The notes: generated from the sequence alone by a model not told the origin. Shown: positions 1-9,468, numbered from the stretch's first letter. The stretch: DNA of 62,887 nt from SAR324 cluster bacterium (GCA_015232315.1 JADFZZ010000029.1:1-62887); one strand, 5' to 3'. Numbers and translations are program-made.

Positions 1-101
1 CAGGGAGTGTGGCCTTGGCTTCGGTGACGGCCTTAAAAAAGAATCAGGAATATCCAACCTGGTTTAAGCATCATGTCCTTGAGTTTAAACTGGTTGCGTA
101 A
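1..101 (+). CDS. 3' end of an unidentified gene cut by the window edge
   Basis: Reading frame 3 is open from the window edge to a TAA at 99-101 and encodes about 32 residues ending ...EFKLVA. The composition (aromatic, Lys and Val rich) looks like real protein rather than noise. There is not enough sequence to assign a family. The following 130 bp up to the next gene contain a short palindrome (cacctgcacaggtg, 107-120) and no other gene. Confidence 0.4.
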   Translation, partial: GSVALASVTALKKNQEYPTWFKHHVLEFKLVA

Positions 102-234
102 AATACACCTGCACAGGTGGAAACTTTGTCACTCTCATGATCAAGGATCAGCAAAGTTTGTTCTGACCTGTCATTTTGACGAGGTTCTGTTGACATTTAA
201 TTTTACCCATATCAAGTTGACGAAACGTTGAACA

Positions 235-2475
235 ATGCAAAATACTCTTCAATCATTACCCGGGAAATCTGTTGTGGACCTCTTTGATTATTCTTCTGAT
301 CAATCCATGAAACAAGCCGCACCGCTTGCCGACCGAATGCGCCCCCGGACACTGGAAGAATTCGTCGGGCAGTCACGGATTCTTGCGCCGGGACGGCTAT
401 TGAGACGAGCTATTCAGGCCGATCAAATTTCCAGCCTGATCTTTTTCGGACCTCCGGGAACAGGTAAAACCACACTCGCACGCATCATTGCCAATACCAC
501 TAAATCCCGGTTTATCGCCATCAACGCGGTGCTTGCTGGCATCAAGGAAATTCGTGACAGCATTGAACAGGCCCAGACTATCAGAAAACAATACCAGCAA
601 CGGACCATTTTATTCATTGATGAAGTACATCGGTTCAATAAGGCACAACAGGACGCGTTGTTGCCCCATGTGGAAAACGGGATCATTATTCTGATTGGCG
701 CAACCACGGAGAATCCATATTTTGAAGTGAACAAGGCCCTGGTCAGCAGATCCCGCATTTTTCAACTCGAATCCCTCACCGCTGAGGATTTGCGGGCAAT
801 TCTGATTCAGGCCATACAAGACAAGGAACGTGGCTTTGGACAAAAAAGCATTCAAATTGAAGATAACGCGCTGAATCATCTGGCAAATATCTCCAATGGT
901 GACGCACGCGTGGCCTTGAACGCCCTTGAATTGGCGGTGGTCACCACCCCACCTGTGGAGGGTGTCATCCACATTGATCTTGGTGTTGCCGAAGAATCCA
1001 TTCAGCAAAGAGCCGTGTTGTATGACAAGGATGGCGACGCCCATTTTGACACGATCTCCGCATTCATCAAATCCATGCGTGGTTCTGATCCTGATGCGTC
1101 ACTGTACTGGATGGCAAAGATGGTTTACGCCGGAGAAGATCCGCGCTTTATTTTCAGACGTATGCTTATTTTTGCCAGTGAAGATGTTGGTTTGGCCGAT
1201 CCGAAGGCGCTGTCAGTTATCGTCAGCGCCTTGCAGGCCTTTGATTGTGTAGGCATGCCCGAAGGCCGATTTCATCTGTCTCAGGCCTGTTTATATCTGG
1301 CGACCGCACCCAAAAGCAATTCCACCATGGCTTTTTTTGACGCACTGGGAGTTGTGTCTCGTGAATCGCGTCAGGAGGTTCCCAACCATCTCAAGGATGG
1401 ATCACGGGATCAGGAAGGTTTGGGGCATGGCAAAAATTATCTTTATCCACATGCTTACCAGGATCACTGGGTCGCTCAACAATACCTGCCAGGCTCCCTT
1501 CAGGGCCGGTTGTTTTATCAACCGGGAACCCTCGGCTTTGAAGCGACTCTGAGTCAGAATGTCAACCATCAGCGTGAATTGCAGATTGCCGCGTTTCTGG
1601 AAAACATGAATCAATCAGAACAGGCAACTTCACAGGATTACTGGACGGAGCGGACATTCAATCATTCTTCAGAAAGTCTGCTTGCCATTAAAAACAGACT
1701 GTTCGATTGGTTTCCGGACTTGCCACAGGCACTATGTCTCAATGTCAATGCCGGCGATGGTCTGTTTCTCAGGGAAATTTTCCAAAGGACCCATGAAGGA
1801 TCACTGTTTGCGACTGTTCAGTTTGAACAGGAAAAACAGATATTGAACACCATGTTTGAACGTCAAAAATTCTGGCATGAATTGACCTTGCTGGTCATGT
1901 CGGTTGAAGAATTTCCCGATAAAATCAAGAAATCGTTGCCGAATGTTTTATTTGACGTCATCACCGGTAAAAATTTTTTTCAGAAAATACTCAACAAAAG
2001 CCAAAGTATTGAACATTTACTTGAATTGCTGAATCCTGAGGGAAGTCTTTTGTTTGCTGAATCAGTACCATCCTTGGGGCAACGATTGTCTGAATTATTA
2101 CCTCCGGAATCCATTCCACAAAGTTTGTCATCAAGTGTCCACGAAGCAGAAGAATGGCTTTATACCAACCACCCTGATCCAAAATTTCAATGGAATCCTG
2201 ATTCAATGGGGACCCTTCTGTCAAATTTGCCGCTCAAACATTACAAACTTCATGTTGAAAAGTTCACAACTCCTTTGTATATCTCAAGCAAACGGTTAGA
2301 GCACTGGTTTGAATCCGGCAGTAATCCGGAATCGCCAACTTACAGGGACGCCCTCCTGCGAATGTTTGACTTATCAGCGGTTGAACAGTTCAGAAAGATA
2401 TTTGAAAAGCATCTCACTGGAAAAAAAGTAAACTGGCAAAGTACCATCCTCTTTTTTCAGGCAATAAAAAATTGA
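235..2475 (+). CDS. rarA: RarA/MgsA-type AAA+ ATPase fused to a methyltransferase-like C-terminal domain
   Basis: Residues ~25-440 are a RarA (MgsA) replication-associated recombination ATPase: the N-terminal PLADRMRP..EFVGQ signature, Walker A GPPGTGKTT (~72-80), Walker B LFIDEVHRF and sensor-1 GATTENP are all present. RarA-family proteins act at stalled forks and form tetrameric clamp-loader-like ATPases. The usual length is ~430-450 residues; here another ~300 follow, with a glycine motif NVNAGDG near residue 500 and the layout of an SAM-methyltransferase fold (inferred; no catalytic motif recognised). Similar RarA-plus-unknown-domain fusions are known in cyanobacteria. The ATG at 235 lacks a clear Shine-Dalgarno; an ATG at 307 is a possible alternative. 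The gene is convergent with the stress protein downstream. Confidence 0.9.
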   Translation: MQNTLQSLPGKSVVDLFDYSSDQSMKQAAPLADRMRPRTLEEFVGQSRILAPGRLLRRAIQADQISSLIFFGPPGTGKTTLARIIANTTKSRFIAINAVLAGIKEIRDSIEQAQTIRKQYQQRTILFIDEVHRFNKAQQDALLPHVENGIIILIGATTENPYFEVNKALVSRSRIFQLESLTAEDLRAILIQAIQDKERGFGQKSIQIEDNALNHLANISNGDARVALNALELAVVTTPPVEGVIHIDLGVAEESIQQRAVLYDKDGDAHFDTISAFIKSMRGSDPDASLYWMAKMVYAGEDPRFIFRRMLIFASEDVGLADPKALSVIVSALQAFDCVGMPEGRFHLSQACLYLATAPKSNSTMAFFDALGVVSRESRQEVPNHLKDGSRDQEGLGHGKNYLYPHAYQDHWVAQQYLPGSLQGRLFYQPGTLGFEATLSQNVNHQRELQIAAFLENMNQSEQATSQDYWTERTFNHSSESLLAIKNRLFDWFPDLPQALCLNVNAGDGLFLREIFQRTHEGSLFATVQFEQEKQILNTMFERQKFWHELTLLVMSVEEFPDKIKKSLPNVLFDVITGKNFFQKILNKSQSIEHLLELLNPEGSLLFAESVPSLGQRLSELLPPESIPQSLSSSVHEAEEWLYTNHPDPKFQWNPDSMGTLLSNLPLKHYKLHVEKFTTPLYISSKRLEHWFESGSNPESPTYRDALLRMFDLSAVEQFRKIFEKHLTGKKVNWQSTILFFQAIKN

Positions 2476-2504
2476 GGCATTTTCAGGTGAGGCGGAGCGG
2501 ATAA

Positions 2505-2531
2505 GAACAGCTCTGGAAGGCAGAGCTGTTC
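2505..2531. terminator. Hairpin between convergent genes
   Basis: A perfect 10-bp stem (GAACAGCTCT / AGAGCTGTTC) with a 7-nt loop lies between the stop codons of rarA (+) and the stress-protein gene (-). There is no strong T-tract on either side, so it may be a weak bidirectional terminator or a Rho-assisted hairpin. Confidence 0.55.
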
Positions 2532-2543
2532 AAGACTTAAATG

Positions 2544-3401
2544 CTAGTTTCGATAGACAATCACTGAACAGGTCGCATGATGCACCACATAATCCGTATT
2601 TCCACCCATCAACAATCTTTCAGCGAAATTTTGTGAATGCGCGGCCAACATGATCAGTTTTGCATGCATTTCTTTCTGTAACTCCAGGATTTTTAAATAT
2701 GGGGTTCCAAACTTTATTTTTGCCAGAAATGTGGATGAAATCTTTGCTTCATGCACATAGTCTTCAAGACGTTTTTGCAGAACAGCATAATTTTCTCTTC
2801 GTGTTGATTCATCTTCATCCTCCACAACGGCCTCATCGCCATTGTGATAAAAGCCTGTTTCCATGGCATAAAAATCACCCGGATATTCTGGTGATTCATC
2901 GACATGCAAAAATACCAATTCTGAACCATCCCGTTTTGCCCAGTCATTTGCCATTTCAATCACTCTCAAATTCACATGCTGGTAATCAATAGGGACAATG
3001 ATTCTATTTTCCGGAACTTTGTCAGTCTTTTTGTAAATGTAAACAGGACAGGTGTTGTGGTGCAATACATAATCCGTATTACTGCCTAACAACAGACGAC
3101 CCAGCAATGAATGCGAGTGAGCACCCATCATGACCATATCAGGTTTGGTTTCGCGGGCATGAGTAACAATTTCAGCATAGGATTTTCCAGTTTTCACAAG
3201 AGCGTGGTATGGAGCCTGGATTTTTTTTGCCGCAAGAAATTTCTCGAGCAATTCTCTACTTTTGACCACTTGTTTGCTGGATTTGGCTATATGCAGAAAG
3301 TCTATTTCGGCGTTAAGAGATTTTGCCATTTGATCAGCTACCAACACAACATCTGTGCTGATATCAGAATTATCGATTGGTACAAGAATCAATTTTTCCA
3401 T
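2544..3401 (-). CDS. Tandem-domain universal stress protein (UspA family)
   Basis: This 285-residue protein contains two UspA domains (about 1-140 and 143-285). Each ends in the family's nucleotide-binding signature, seen as GRLLLGSNTDYVLHH..CPV in the first and ERLLMGGNTDYVVHHATC in the second. Tandem Usp proteins are cytosolic, generally bind ATP and are linked to stress resistance. The gene stands alone: rarA is convergent, and the upstream neighbour on the same strand ends 168 bp away from its start region. An AAGGAGG-like site lies just upstream of the ATG (aaaggaggattt). Confidence 0.9.
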   Translation of the reverse strand: MEKLILVPIDNSDISTDVVLVADQMAKSLNAEIDFLHIAKSSKQVVKSRELLEKFLAAKKIQAPYHALVKTGKSYAEIVTHARETKPDMVMMGAHSHSLLGRLLLGSNTDYVLHHNTCPVYIYKKTDKVPENRIIVPIDYQHVNLRVIEMANDWAKRDGSELVFLHVDESPEYPGDFYAMETGFYHNGDEAVVEDEDESTRRENYAVLQKRLEDYVHEAKISSTFLAKIKFGTPYLKILELQKEMHAKLIMLAAHSQNFAERLLMGGNTDYVVHHATCSVIVYRN

Positions 3402-3569
3402 AAATCCTCCTTTATTTTGGATATAGATTATTCTGAAAATTGATCTACCTCAAAATTTAGCAATGATACCAAAAATTTGAAAGACAATATTCATGTTGAT
3501 TTGGTTTATCAGGAGGTTGTGATGATTTATTTTCTCATCGTGATTTCAGTTGTTTGATGAGGACTTTCC

Positions 3570-4568
3570 TTATGTTGCCTGAAGTGTGGATTTGATCTTG
3601 AGAATCCTGCTTATAAAAAAACCTTCCATCCTGCGGGTTGGTAAAATTCGAACCGCGTTTTCCAGCATGGGATTCAGTGGTTTGCGAGGCCAGTGTGTGA
3701 GTCCCGGACATTGGTTGGGGATATTGAGGGATACAGGTGTGATTTCCAGTGCTGTGTCAAAAACATGGAGCATTCTGTCGAGCACCAGTTCATTTTCTTC
3801 AGGAGCCAGCGAACAGGTGCTGTAAACGAGGCTTCCTCCGGGTTTCAGACATTGAATGGCAGAAAACATCAGACTTTTCTGGGTGGACATGAGTGTTTTG
3901 CTTTTTTTCAGGTTCCATTGACCGCAGGCTTCAGGATCACTGATATGCAATTGTGCTTCCGTGGAGCAGGGCGCATCCAGCAGGACATAATCAAAGGCCT
4001 CCGAGTTCTTTTTCCACCAGACTTCTCCATCACCCAGGTAACATTTCACACAGGTGGCACCCTGTTGTTCCACGTTGGATCTAAGTCGAAAAAAACGATC
4101 TTTTGATTTTTCTACAGCCCAAATTTCTCCCCTGTTTTGGATCATTCCTGCCAGTTGCAATGTTTTCCCTCCGGGAGCCGCCGTCAGATCAAGAATCCTT
4201 GAATCGGGTTCTGGTGCCAGGACGAGGGGAGGCACCATACTCGATAGATTCTGGACATAGATTTTTCCGCTGGACCAACTTTGGGATTGCAGGAGTTTTT
4301 CGCGGTCCTCCGGTTTTGCCAGAAAAGCTTCAGGGTTCCATTCCACAGGTTCAACCTGAATATCCAATTTCTGTAGTTCTCCAAGAACCTCCTGAACCTT
4401 TGTTTTCAAAGGATTGATCCTGAATCCTGTGTGCAGGGGTTGGGTGAGGGCGTTGATTGTTTCAAGCCGATGTGTTTCAGGAATAAGGCGTTCCATCCGT
4501 TCCAGAAATTGTTGAGGAAATGCGTTCTGTAACAAGGACTGTTCCTGTGAAAGAAAAGATGGATTCAT
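3570..4568 (-). CDS. RsmB/RsmF-type RNA (cytosine-5) methyltransferase
   Basis: This 332-residue protein belongs to the NOL1/NOP2/Sun family. SAM motif I (LDLTAAPGGKT) lies near residues 126-136. The two catalytic cysteines are in DAPCS (~199) and YSTCSL (~251), the PC and TC motifs of m5C RNA methyltransferases. The first ~90 residues match the short N-terminal domain with the GFRINPLK signature of this family. It lacks the NusB-like N-terminal domain of RsmB and the C-terminal PUA extension of RsmF, so it is a compact form whose rRNA or tRNA target cannot be assigned. It is monocistronic and divergent from the downstream + strand pair. Confidence 0.9.
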   Translation of the reverse strand: MNPSFLSQEQSLLQNAFPQQFLERMERLIPETHRLETINALTQPLHTGFRINPLKTKVQEVLGELQKLDIQVEPVEWNPEAFLAKPEDREKLLQSQSWSSGKIYVQNLSSMVPPLVLAPEPDSRILDLTAAPGGKTLQLAGMIQNRGEIWAVEKSKDRFFRLRSNVEQQGATCVKCYLGDGEVWWKKNSEAFDYVLLDAPCSTEAQLHISDPEACGQWNLKKSKTLMSTQKSLMFSAIQCLKPGGSLVYSTCSLAPEENELVLDRMLHVFDTALEITPVSLNIPNQCPGLTHWPRKPLNPMLENAVRILPTRRMEGFFISRILKIKSTLQAT

Positions 4569-4658
4569 AAATTTGACTTTTATTATAGAAATTGGAACAA
4601 GATTAACAACAATTCCGGTTTCACACCTCTAATCATGACAGAGGTTGGAAATTTGTAG

Positions 4659-5219
4659 ATGGTAGCAATTGAATACAGCCAGAAAGCAACTTATACACTT
4701 TCAGCAATACCTGCATCTGAGATTATCATGACTAAAGACAATGAGACTCCCGAGGATAAACAACCTTCTGAAACAGCACAAGTCCCCAACTATCCTAAAG
4801 CCTTTCCGTTAGATGTTATCGCAAACGGCAGACGCACCTCAGAGCGGCCATTCAGAAATGAAAAAACTTCAAAAAAAGCACCATCTCATGATACTGAAGT
4901 TTCGCATTTGTATACCAGAGAGCAGATGGATGCCAAGATTCATGCCTTGAAAAAAGGGTATGAGGATTTCAAAAAGGGAATTTCGTCTGTGTTCAAGCAG
5001 AATGACGATTTATACGCAGATTACAAACAGGGGTGGCAATACGCAAAACAGGAGCAGGAAAAACTCCAGAAATTTATTGAACAGAATACTCTGGGTAAAC
5101 GTTATACCATTTCAAACTGCCAGTTTGACCCCAAAGAAAAAAATGTCGATTTTCCCCAACACATTCAGGTGAGTGATGGTGAAAAAACTGTCTGGTACTC
5201 ACTGTCTGAGGATAACTGA
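4659..5219 (+). CDS. Small charged coiled-coil protein preceding the channel gene
   Basis: Hypothetical protein of 186 residues, or 163 if translation starts at the ATG at 4728 (MTKDNETPE..). The sequence is hydrophilic with a Pro/Ser/Thr-rich N-terminal third, a Lys/Glu-rich helical middle (~90-145) and a short C-terminal beta-like stretch. It has no signal peptide or membrane segment. The stop lies 18 bp before the GTG of the channel gene, so the two are probably co-transcribed and this could be a cytosolic partner of the channel (inference). I recognise no family. Confidence 0.65.
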   Translation: MVAIEYSQKATYTLSAIPASEIIMTKDNETPEDKQPSETAQVPNYPKAFPLDVIANGRRTSERPFRNEKTSKKAPSHDTEVSHLYTREQMDAKIHALKKGYEDFKKGISSVFKQNDDLYADYKQGWQYAKQEQEKLQKFIEQNTLGKRYTISNCQFDPKEKNVDFPQHIQVSDGEKTVWYSLSEDN

Positions 5220-5237
5220 TCTCATAGAGGACATCCC

Positions 5238-7199
5238 GTGAAAGAAAAACTTAAAATCAAAGAGAAATTTCAATACAAAATGGACAACTTCATGGCCAAA
5301 GGTGGTTTGTCCATTTTCATATCGCTGCTGTTCCTGTTCTGTATCATGTATTTCATGATGCTCACCATCCGCTGGTCAGCCACTTACTTTGTTCCGGATG
5401 AAGTCTTGAGTGATATCAACGAACAGATCTGGCGGGTATTTCTGATGATGACAGATCCCGGTGCCCTGGAAAATGAAGACGACTCTGTTTTGCTCCAAAA
5501 GATTCTGGGAGCGGTCACTGTGTTTGTGGGAATGGTGTTCTTTTCGAGTTTGGTGGCGTTCATCACCACAGAATTCAATGACCGGATCGCCATGTTGCGT
5601 AAAGGCAAAAGTCAGGTGTTGGAGCGAGGTCACACCATCATTCTGGGATTCAATAACCGTATTCTGGAAATCGTTAAGGAACTGACCCTTGCCAATGAGG
5701 ATGAAAAAGGACTCGCCATTGTGATTCTCGCAGAAAAAGACAAAGAAGAGATGGATGATTTTTTCAGGGACAACGTGTCTGATCTGAAATCGTCACGGAT
5801 TGTCACCCGTAACGGCAATACATCCAGTCTGCTCGCATTAAGAAAAATGGGCGTCAAGCAATGTAAATCCGTGATCGTACTGAATCAGGCAAAACCCTCA
5901 GATCCTCGTAAAAAACAGCTCATCGGGGATGCTCGTGTTTTGAAAAGTATTCTCTCCATCGCGACTGTGGTCGGCGAGGAAAAGTCACCCATGGTGGTCT
6001 GTGAATTCTTTTCTGACAAAAACCGTGATCTGGGCCTGGGAATTATTCCAGGCAAGGTCATTGCCCTGCAAGCTGACTATATCATGGCAAAAATTCTGGT
6101 ACAAACCTCGCGGAATCCCGGTTTGGCGTTTGTTTACTCTGATCTGGTAGGTTACGAAGGCGATGAACTGTATTTTATTCCTGTCCCTCCCAAAGCTCTG
6201 GGGAGGACTTATAGCGAAATCATCTGGCATTACAAACGAACCATGCCCCTGGGGGTCATGCTGGAAAATGGCCAAAACCTGTGGAATCCTCCGCTGGAAT
6301 ATGTGCTTAAGGAAAATGATCAGTTGATTGTGATCGCTGAAAGTCGCTCGGCTATCCATTATCATGACAAACCTGTGGTCACACCCCGTGAATTTGAATA
6401 TTCCGGCAGTGTGGTCCGTGAAAAAGTGGATTCTGAATTGATTGTCGGTTGGAGTCGAAAAGTTCAACGGTTGATTGATGAATACGCGACCTATGTGATT
6501 GATGGTTCCAGAATCGATGTCATTGTGTCTCATGCCACAGACTCCATGAACAGACAGATTCAACAGATCCGTAAACGTTATCCGTATCTGTCCATCACAT
6601 TGTTTGAAGATGATATCCATGAAAAAGGTGTTCTCGAAAAATATCGTCCTGAAAATTATGACAACGTTATTCTGGTGACCGAAGAAACGGATGATGACAC
6701 TGAAGAAATGGATGCGGGAACGATTGCCAGTCTGCTGGAACTAAGGAATTATTTCAGAGATTTTGAAAAACGTCTGAACACTAAAATCCATACACAGTTG
6801 ATCACGGAAGTCATGGATTCCCGAAACGCGGAATTGATCTATGGCTCCGGAGTGCGCGACTTTTTTATTCCAGATCAGTTTATTTCAAAAATTCTCACTC
6901 AGGTATCCCAGGATTATCGGATCAATCAGGCTTACAACGAGTTGTTTTCCGCAGAAGGAAATGAAATTTATATCAAGCCTATCTCACTGTACTTTAAACG
7001 CTTCCCGGTTAAGTACCGTTTTGCGGAGTGCATTGCCGCCGCTCAAAAACGCAACGAAGTATGCCTCGGTGTCAGGATCAGTGCCCATATGTTTTCCCAT
7101 GAACGTCATTTTGGCATATCCCTTGTACCTGATAAAGATCAGGAATTTTATTTTGTCCGGGATGATAAAATGATTGTGCTGGCCTTGAACACTACTTGA
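5238..7199 (+). CDS. CASTOR/POLLUX-like ion channel with NAD-binding-type (RCK-like) regulatory domains
   Basis: 653 residues. One membrane helix (~22-48), a pore-loop-like segment (VFLMMTDPGALENEDD) and a second helix (~85-110) are followed by ITTEFNDRIAMLRKG.SQVLERGHTIILGFNN, the junction typical of the CASTOR/POLLUX family. Two cytoplasmic Rossmann-like units follow (from ~130 and ~400). Plant members are nuclear-envelope channels in symbiosis signalling; bacterial members are largely uncharacterised putative cation channels. The GTG start at 5238 is supported by AGAGG 7 nt upstream. It sits in a likely two-gene operon with the coiled-coil gene. Confidence 0.85.
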   Translation: MKEKLKIKEKFQYKMDNFMAKGGLSIFISLLFLFCIMYFMMLTIRWSATYFVPDEVLSDINEQIWRVFLMMTDPGALENEDDSVLLQKILGAVTVFVGMVFFSSLVAFITTEFNDRIAMLRKGKSQVLERGHTIILGFNNRILEIVKELTLANEDEKGLAIVILAEKDKEEMDDFFRDNVSDLKSSRIVTRNGNTSSLLALRKMGVKQCKSVIVLNQAKPSDPRKKQLIGDARVLKSILSIATVVGEEKSPMVVCEFFSDKNRDLGLGIIPGKVIALQADYIMAKILVQTSRNPGLAFVYSDLVGYEGDELYFIPVPPKALGRTYSEIIWHYKRTMPLGVMLENGQNLWNPPLEYVLKENDQLIVIAESRSAIHYHDKPVVTPREFEYSGSVVREKVDSELIVGWSRKVQRLIDEYATYVIDGSRIDVIVSHATDSMNRQIQQIRKRYPYLSITLFEDDIHEKGVLEKYRPENYDNVILVTEETDDDTEEMDAGTIASLLELRNYFRDFEKRLNTKIHTQLITEVMDSRNAELIYGSGVRDFFIPDQFISKILTQVSQDYRINQAYNELFSAEGNEIYIKPISLYFKRFPVKYRFAECIAAAQKRNEVCLGVRISAHMFSHERHFGISLVPDKDQEFYFVRDDKMIVLALNTT

Positions 7200-7206
7200 T
7201 CAGACA

Positions 7207-7440
7207 CCTATAAGCACCCGATCAAAAGTTTATTAACATTAAGCTGGTACCTGACATCTCAGTCAAGGCTGTTAAGTTAAGAAATTACCTGCGAGAAAAT
7301 CCCCCTTTTCAAAGGGGGCATGGGGGATTTAAAGCTCAGAATAACATCCCCCTAACCCCCTTAAACCAAGGGGGAATTGGTGCCAGTGCCTTCACAGTGC
7401 TTAACTTAACAGATGTGGACATCTCAGTGGGAACCGTTCC
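7207..7440. repeat. Family-2 repeat, left-end copy, interrupted by a family-1 element
   Basis: The flanks match the family-2 repeat seen at 42413 and 47734: a left part (TATAAGCACCCGATCAAAAG onward, through ctggtacctgacatctcagt) and a right part resuming at gggaaccgttcc. Removing the inserted element and one target duplication restores a segment the same length as the uninterrupted copy at 42.4 kb. The right end of this copy is not recognisable. Confidence 0.7.
7264..7418 (+). mobile_element. Family-1 MITE-like element, copy A (nested)
   Basis: This ~155-bp element has terminal inverted repeats CTGTTAAGTTAAG / CTTAACTTAACAG and the family core (two G/C blocks around CCCCCTTTTCAAAGGGGG and CCCCCTAACCCCCTT). 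It is flanked by the direct repeat ACATCTCAGT at 7254-7263 and 7419-7428, a 10-bp target duplication within the family-2 repeat. It has no coding capacity. Confidence 0.85.
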
Positions 7441-7507
7441 ATATAGGGAACGTTGAAAAAATAACATAGAACCTTTCTGGCATTATTCTCTTGCCCACGG
7501 ATCAAAT

Positions 7508-7576
7508 CGGTAGCAGTGGGTTACGTCTCACTGCCCTTGCGGAGAACGTCGGGACGTAACCCGACGCTACCAGTGC
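7508..7576. repeat. Imperfect inverted repeat
   Basis: GGTAGC..GGGTTACGTC on the left pairs with GACGTAACCCGACGCTACC on the right, forming a large imperfect hairpin. It lies between the family-2 repeat and the exported-protein operon. It looks like a dispersed palindromic repeat; no second copy occurs in the window. The remaining DNA up to 7661 shows only the ribosome site AAGGAG at 7652-7657. Confidence 0.5.
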
Positions 7577-7661
7577 AGGCTTTCGCATCAGGAAGGATCA
7601 CGCATCAAAGTTTTCTAAGTTATTTTTTGATCATGCATAAGAAACATCAATAAAGGAGCTT

Positions 7662-9422
7662 ATGAAGCAGATTTTCTATTATTTCAGCCTTATGACACTC
7701 GTGATGGTGATTGGTTTTTCACAGGCACAGGCCCAACCGCCAGCAAAGATGGCACCTCCGCTGGTTCATGAAAAACAGGTCTATGTGAGCGAAAGCAACA
7801 ATCTTTTCTGGCCAATGGAAAAGAATGTCTGGATCCGTCTTGCCACATCTCCACGGGATGACGCTCCAAGTTTTTTGTTGGGCAAGATTTATAAAAAAAG
7901 CGATGAAGAGGAAAAAGATTTATTGGATAAGGGAATCAAAATGGAAATTCCCGGAAGGCAATTTGTACGCTGGGTGAATTTTCTGACGAAAGATGAAACC
8001 ATGTTCCGCTTTGTGGCAGATGGTGCCCCTCCCATTTCGAAAGCCAACTTTCTGGAGGCTCCGAGATTTTCCACAGAAACGACTACTTATTACGGCAAAG
8101 GACTGACAACCGAGGTTTTGTCCAATGACGACCTGTCAGGTGTCAGACAGACTTATACCTCAGTGGATGGCCTGGAATTTATTCCTTACCAGACCGTATT
8201 GGCTTTCAATAAGGAAAAAGAATACAATTTGCGGTTTTACGCGGTGGATAACGTTGGTTATGCGGCCGAGCCTGTCAGTATAAATTTTATTGTGGACCTC
8301 ACCCCCCCAACGTCCTCACACACTGTCAAAACCAATTTCATTGAAAACACACTCTCCACCCAGTCGGTGATCTGGCTTGCCAGTCAGGATGAGCTTGCGG
8401 GCGTGCAGAACATTTTTTTCAAATTTGAAAACCAGAAGGACTACACCCTGTATAATCCCAAGGTTGGCGTCAAGGTTTCAGGTCTTGACGATGGCACCCA
8501 CACTTTGAGTTATTATGCGGTGGATCAGGTCAGCAACGTTGAAATTGTAAAGCAGTATACCTTCTATCTTGACAGGATTCCTTCTGTGGTGGCACACACA
8601 TTCATTGGTGACTTGTATAAAAAAGACGGCAAGGAATATGTGTCACCCCGAACCAGGATTCAATTGACTGCTGAAGACAATCAGATTGGTCCCAGGCTCA
8701 TCGAATACAAACTGGATAGCGGTGATTTCAACAAATATGTCAAACCCTTCACAGCCCCCATCAGAACGGGTGAGTTCATTGTCGAGTATCAGGCTTACGA
8801 CCGGTTGAACAACCTGACACCTTCCACCACCATTAAACTGTTGATGGATTTAGTTCCGACAAAAACAAGCCACAAAATTGATGGCCCCAACCATTCTCAA
8901 GGCGGGGGCGTTCTCTGGATCACGGATCAAACAGCGATCTCATTGTTTTCTGAAGATGATCTGTCCGGTGTGCAGAAAGTGGAATACCAGATTGCCAGTG
9001 ATCCGGTTCAGCAATACAACGCTAAAATCAGGGTGGCGAATGAAGGCCAGTATCTGTTTCGCTATTGGGGAACAGATCAGGTGAACAACCGCGAAATGTT
9101 TTCACCCATTCTGCTCATTGTCGATAAAACTCCGCCGAGAATCATTGAAGTTTTCAGTATTGAACCCGTCCGTGAAGTGAAGGATGACAAAGCCGGCATG
9201 ATCCGGATTTATCCTGTTTTCACGACTTTATTCCTCAGTGCGCTGGATAACTCCGCTGGCTTGAAGCAGGTACGTTATTCACTGAACGGGGCACCCATGA
9301 AAGAATACAAGGAAACCATGTTTTTCAGTGAACCGGGACGATATACTGTTACAACAGAAGCCACTGACAACGTTGGAAATCTTTCCAGTCAAACAACTGT
9401 ATTTTTGATTGAAGAACGTTAA
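7662..9422 (+). CDS. Exported Ig-like/OmpL47-type repeat protein
   Basis: 586 residues with a clear signal peptide (1-24, ending SQAQA). The mature protein consists of ~100-residue beta-sandwich modules recognisable by repeated D(E/D)LSGV, Y.VD.VGN.E and DLTPPTSSHT motifs. This is the pattern of OmpL47-type/bacterial Ig-like domains found in surface and periplasmic proteins. About five modules are visible. A strong AAGGAG lies 4 nt before the ATG. It heads a three-gene operon with a larger paralogue and a propeller-GGDEF protein, which suggests a surface or periplasmic scaffold that feeds a membrane sensor (inference). No enzyme motif was seen. Confidence 0.85.
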   Translation: MKQIFYYFSLMTLVMVIGFSQAQAQPPAKMAPPLVHEKQVYVSESNNLFWPMEKNVWIRLATSPRDDAPSFLLGKIYKKSDEEEKDLLDKGIKMEIPGRQFVRWVNFLTKDETMFRFVADGAPPISKANFLEAPRFSTETTTYYGKGLTTEVLSNDDLSGVRQTYTSVDGLEFIPYQTVLAFNKEKEYNLRFYAVDNVGYAAEPVSINFIVDLTPPTSSHTVKTNFIENTLSTQSVIWLASQDELAGVQNIFFKFENQKDYTLYNPKVGVKVSGLDDGTHTLSYYAVDQVSNVEIVKQYTFYLDRIPSVVAHTFIGDLYKKDGKEYVSPRTRIQLTAEDNQIGPRLIEYKLDSGDFNKYVKPFTAPIRTGEFIVEYQAYDRLNNLTPSTTIKLLMDLVPTKTSHKIDGPNHSQGGGVLWITDQTAISLFSEDDLSGVQKVEYQIASDPVQQYNAKIRVANEGQYLFRYWGTDQVNNREMFSPILLIVDKTPPRIIEVFSIEPVREVKDDKAGMIRIYPVFTTLFLSALDNSAGLKQVRYSLNGAPMKEYKETMFFSEPGRYTVTTEATDNVGNLSSQTTVFLIEER

Positions 9423-9468
9423 TAAAACCGCGAACTCTTCAGATGGAACGTGTGAGTGGTTGGAAATC

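Noticed and set aside
5985-6620. Long antisense frame within the channel gene
   Set aside because: It is fully contained in a well-supported gene on the other strand and has no motif.
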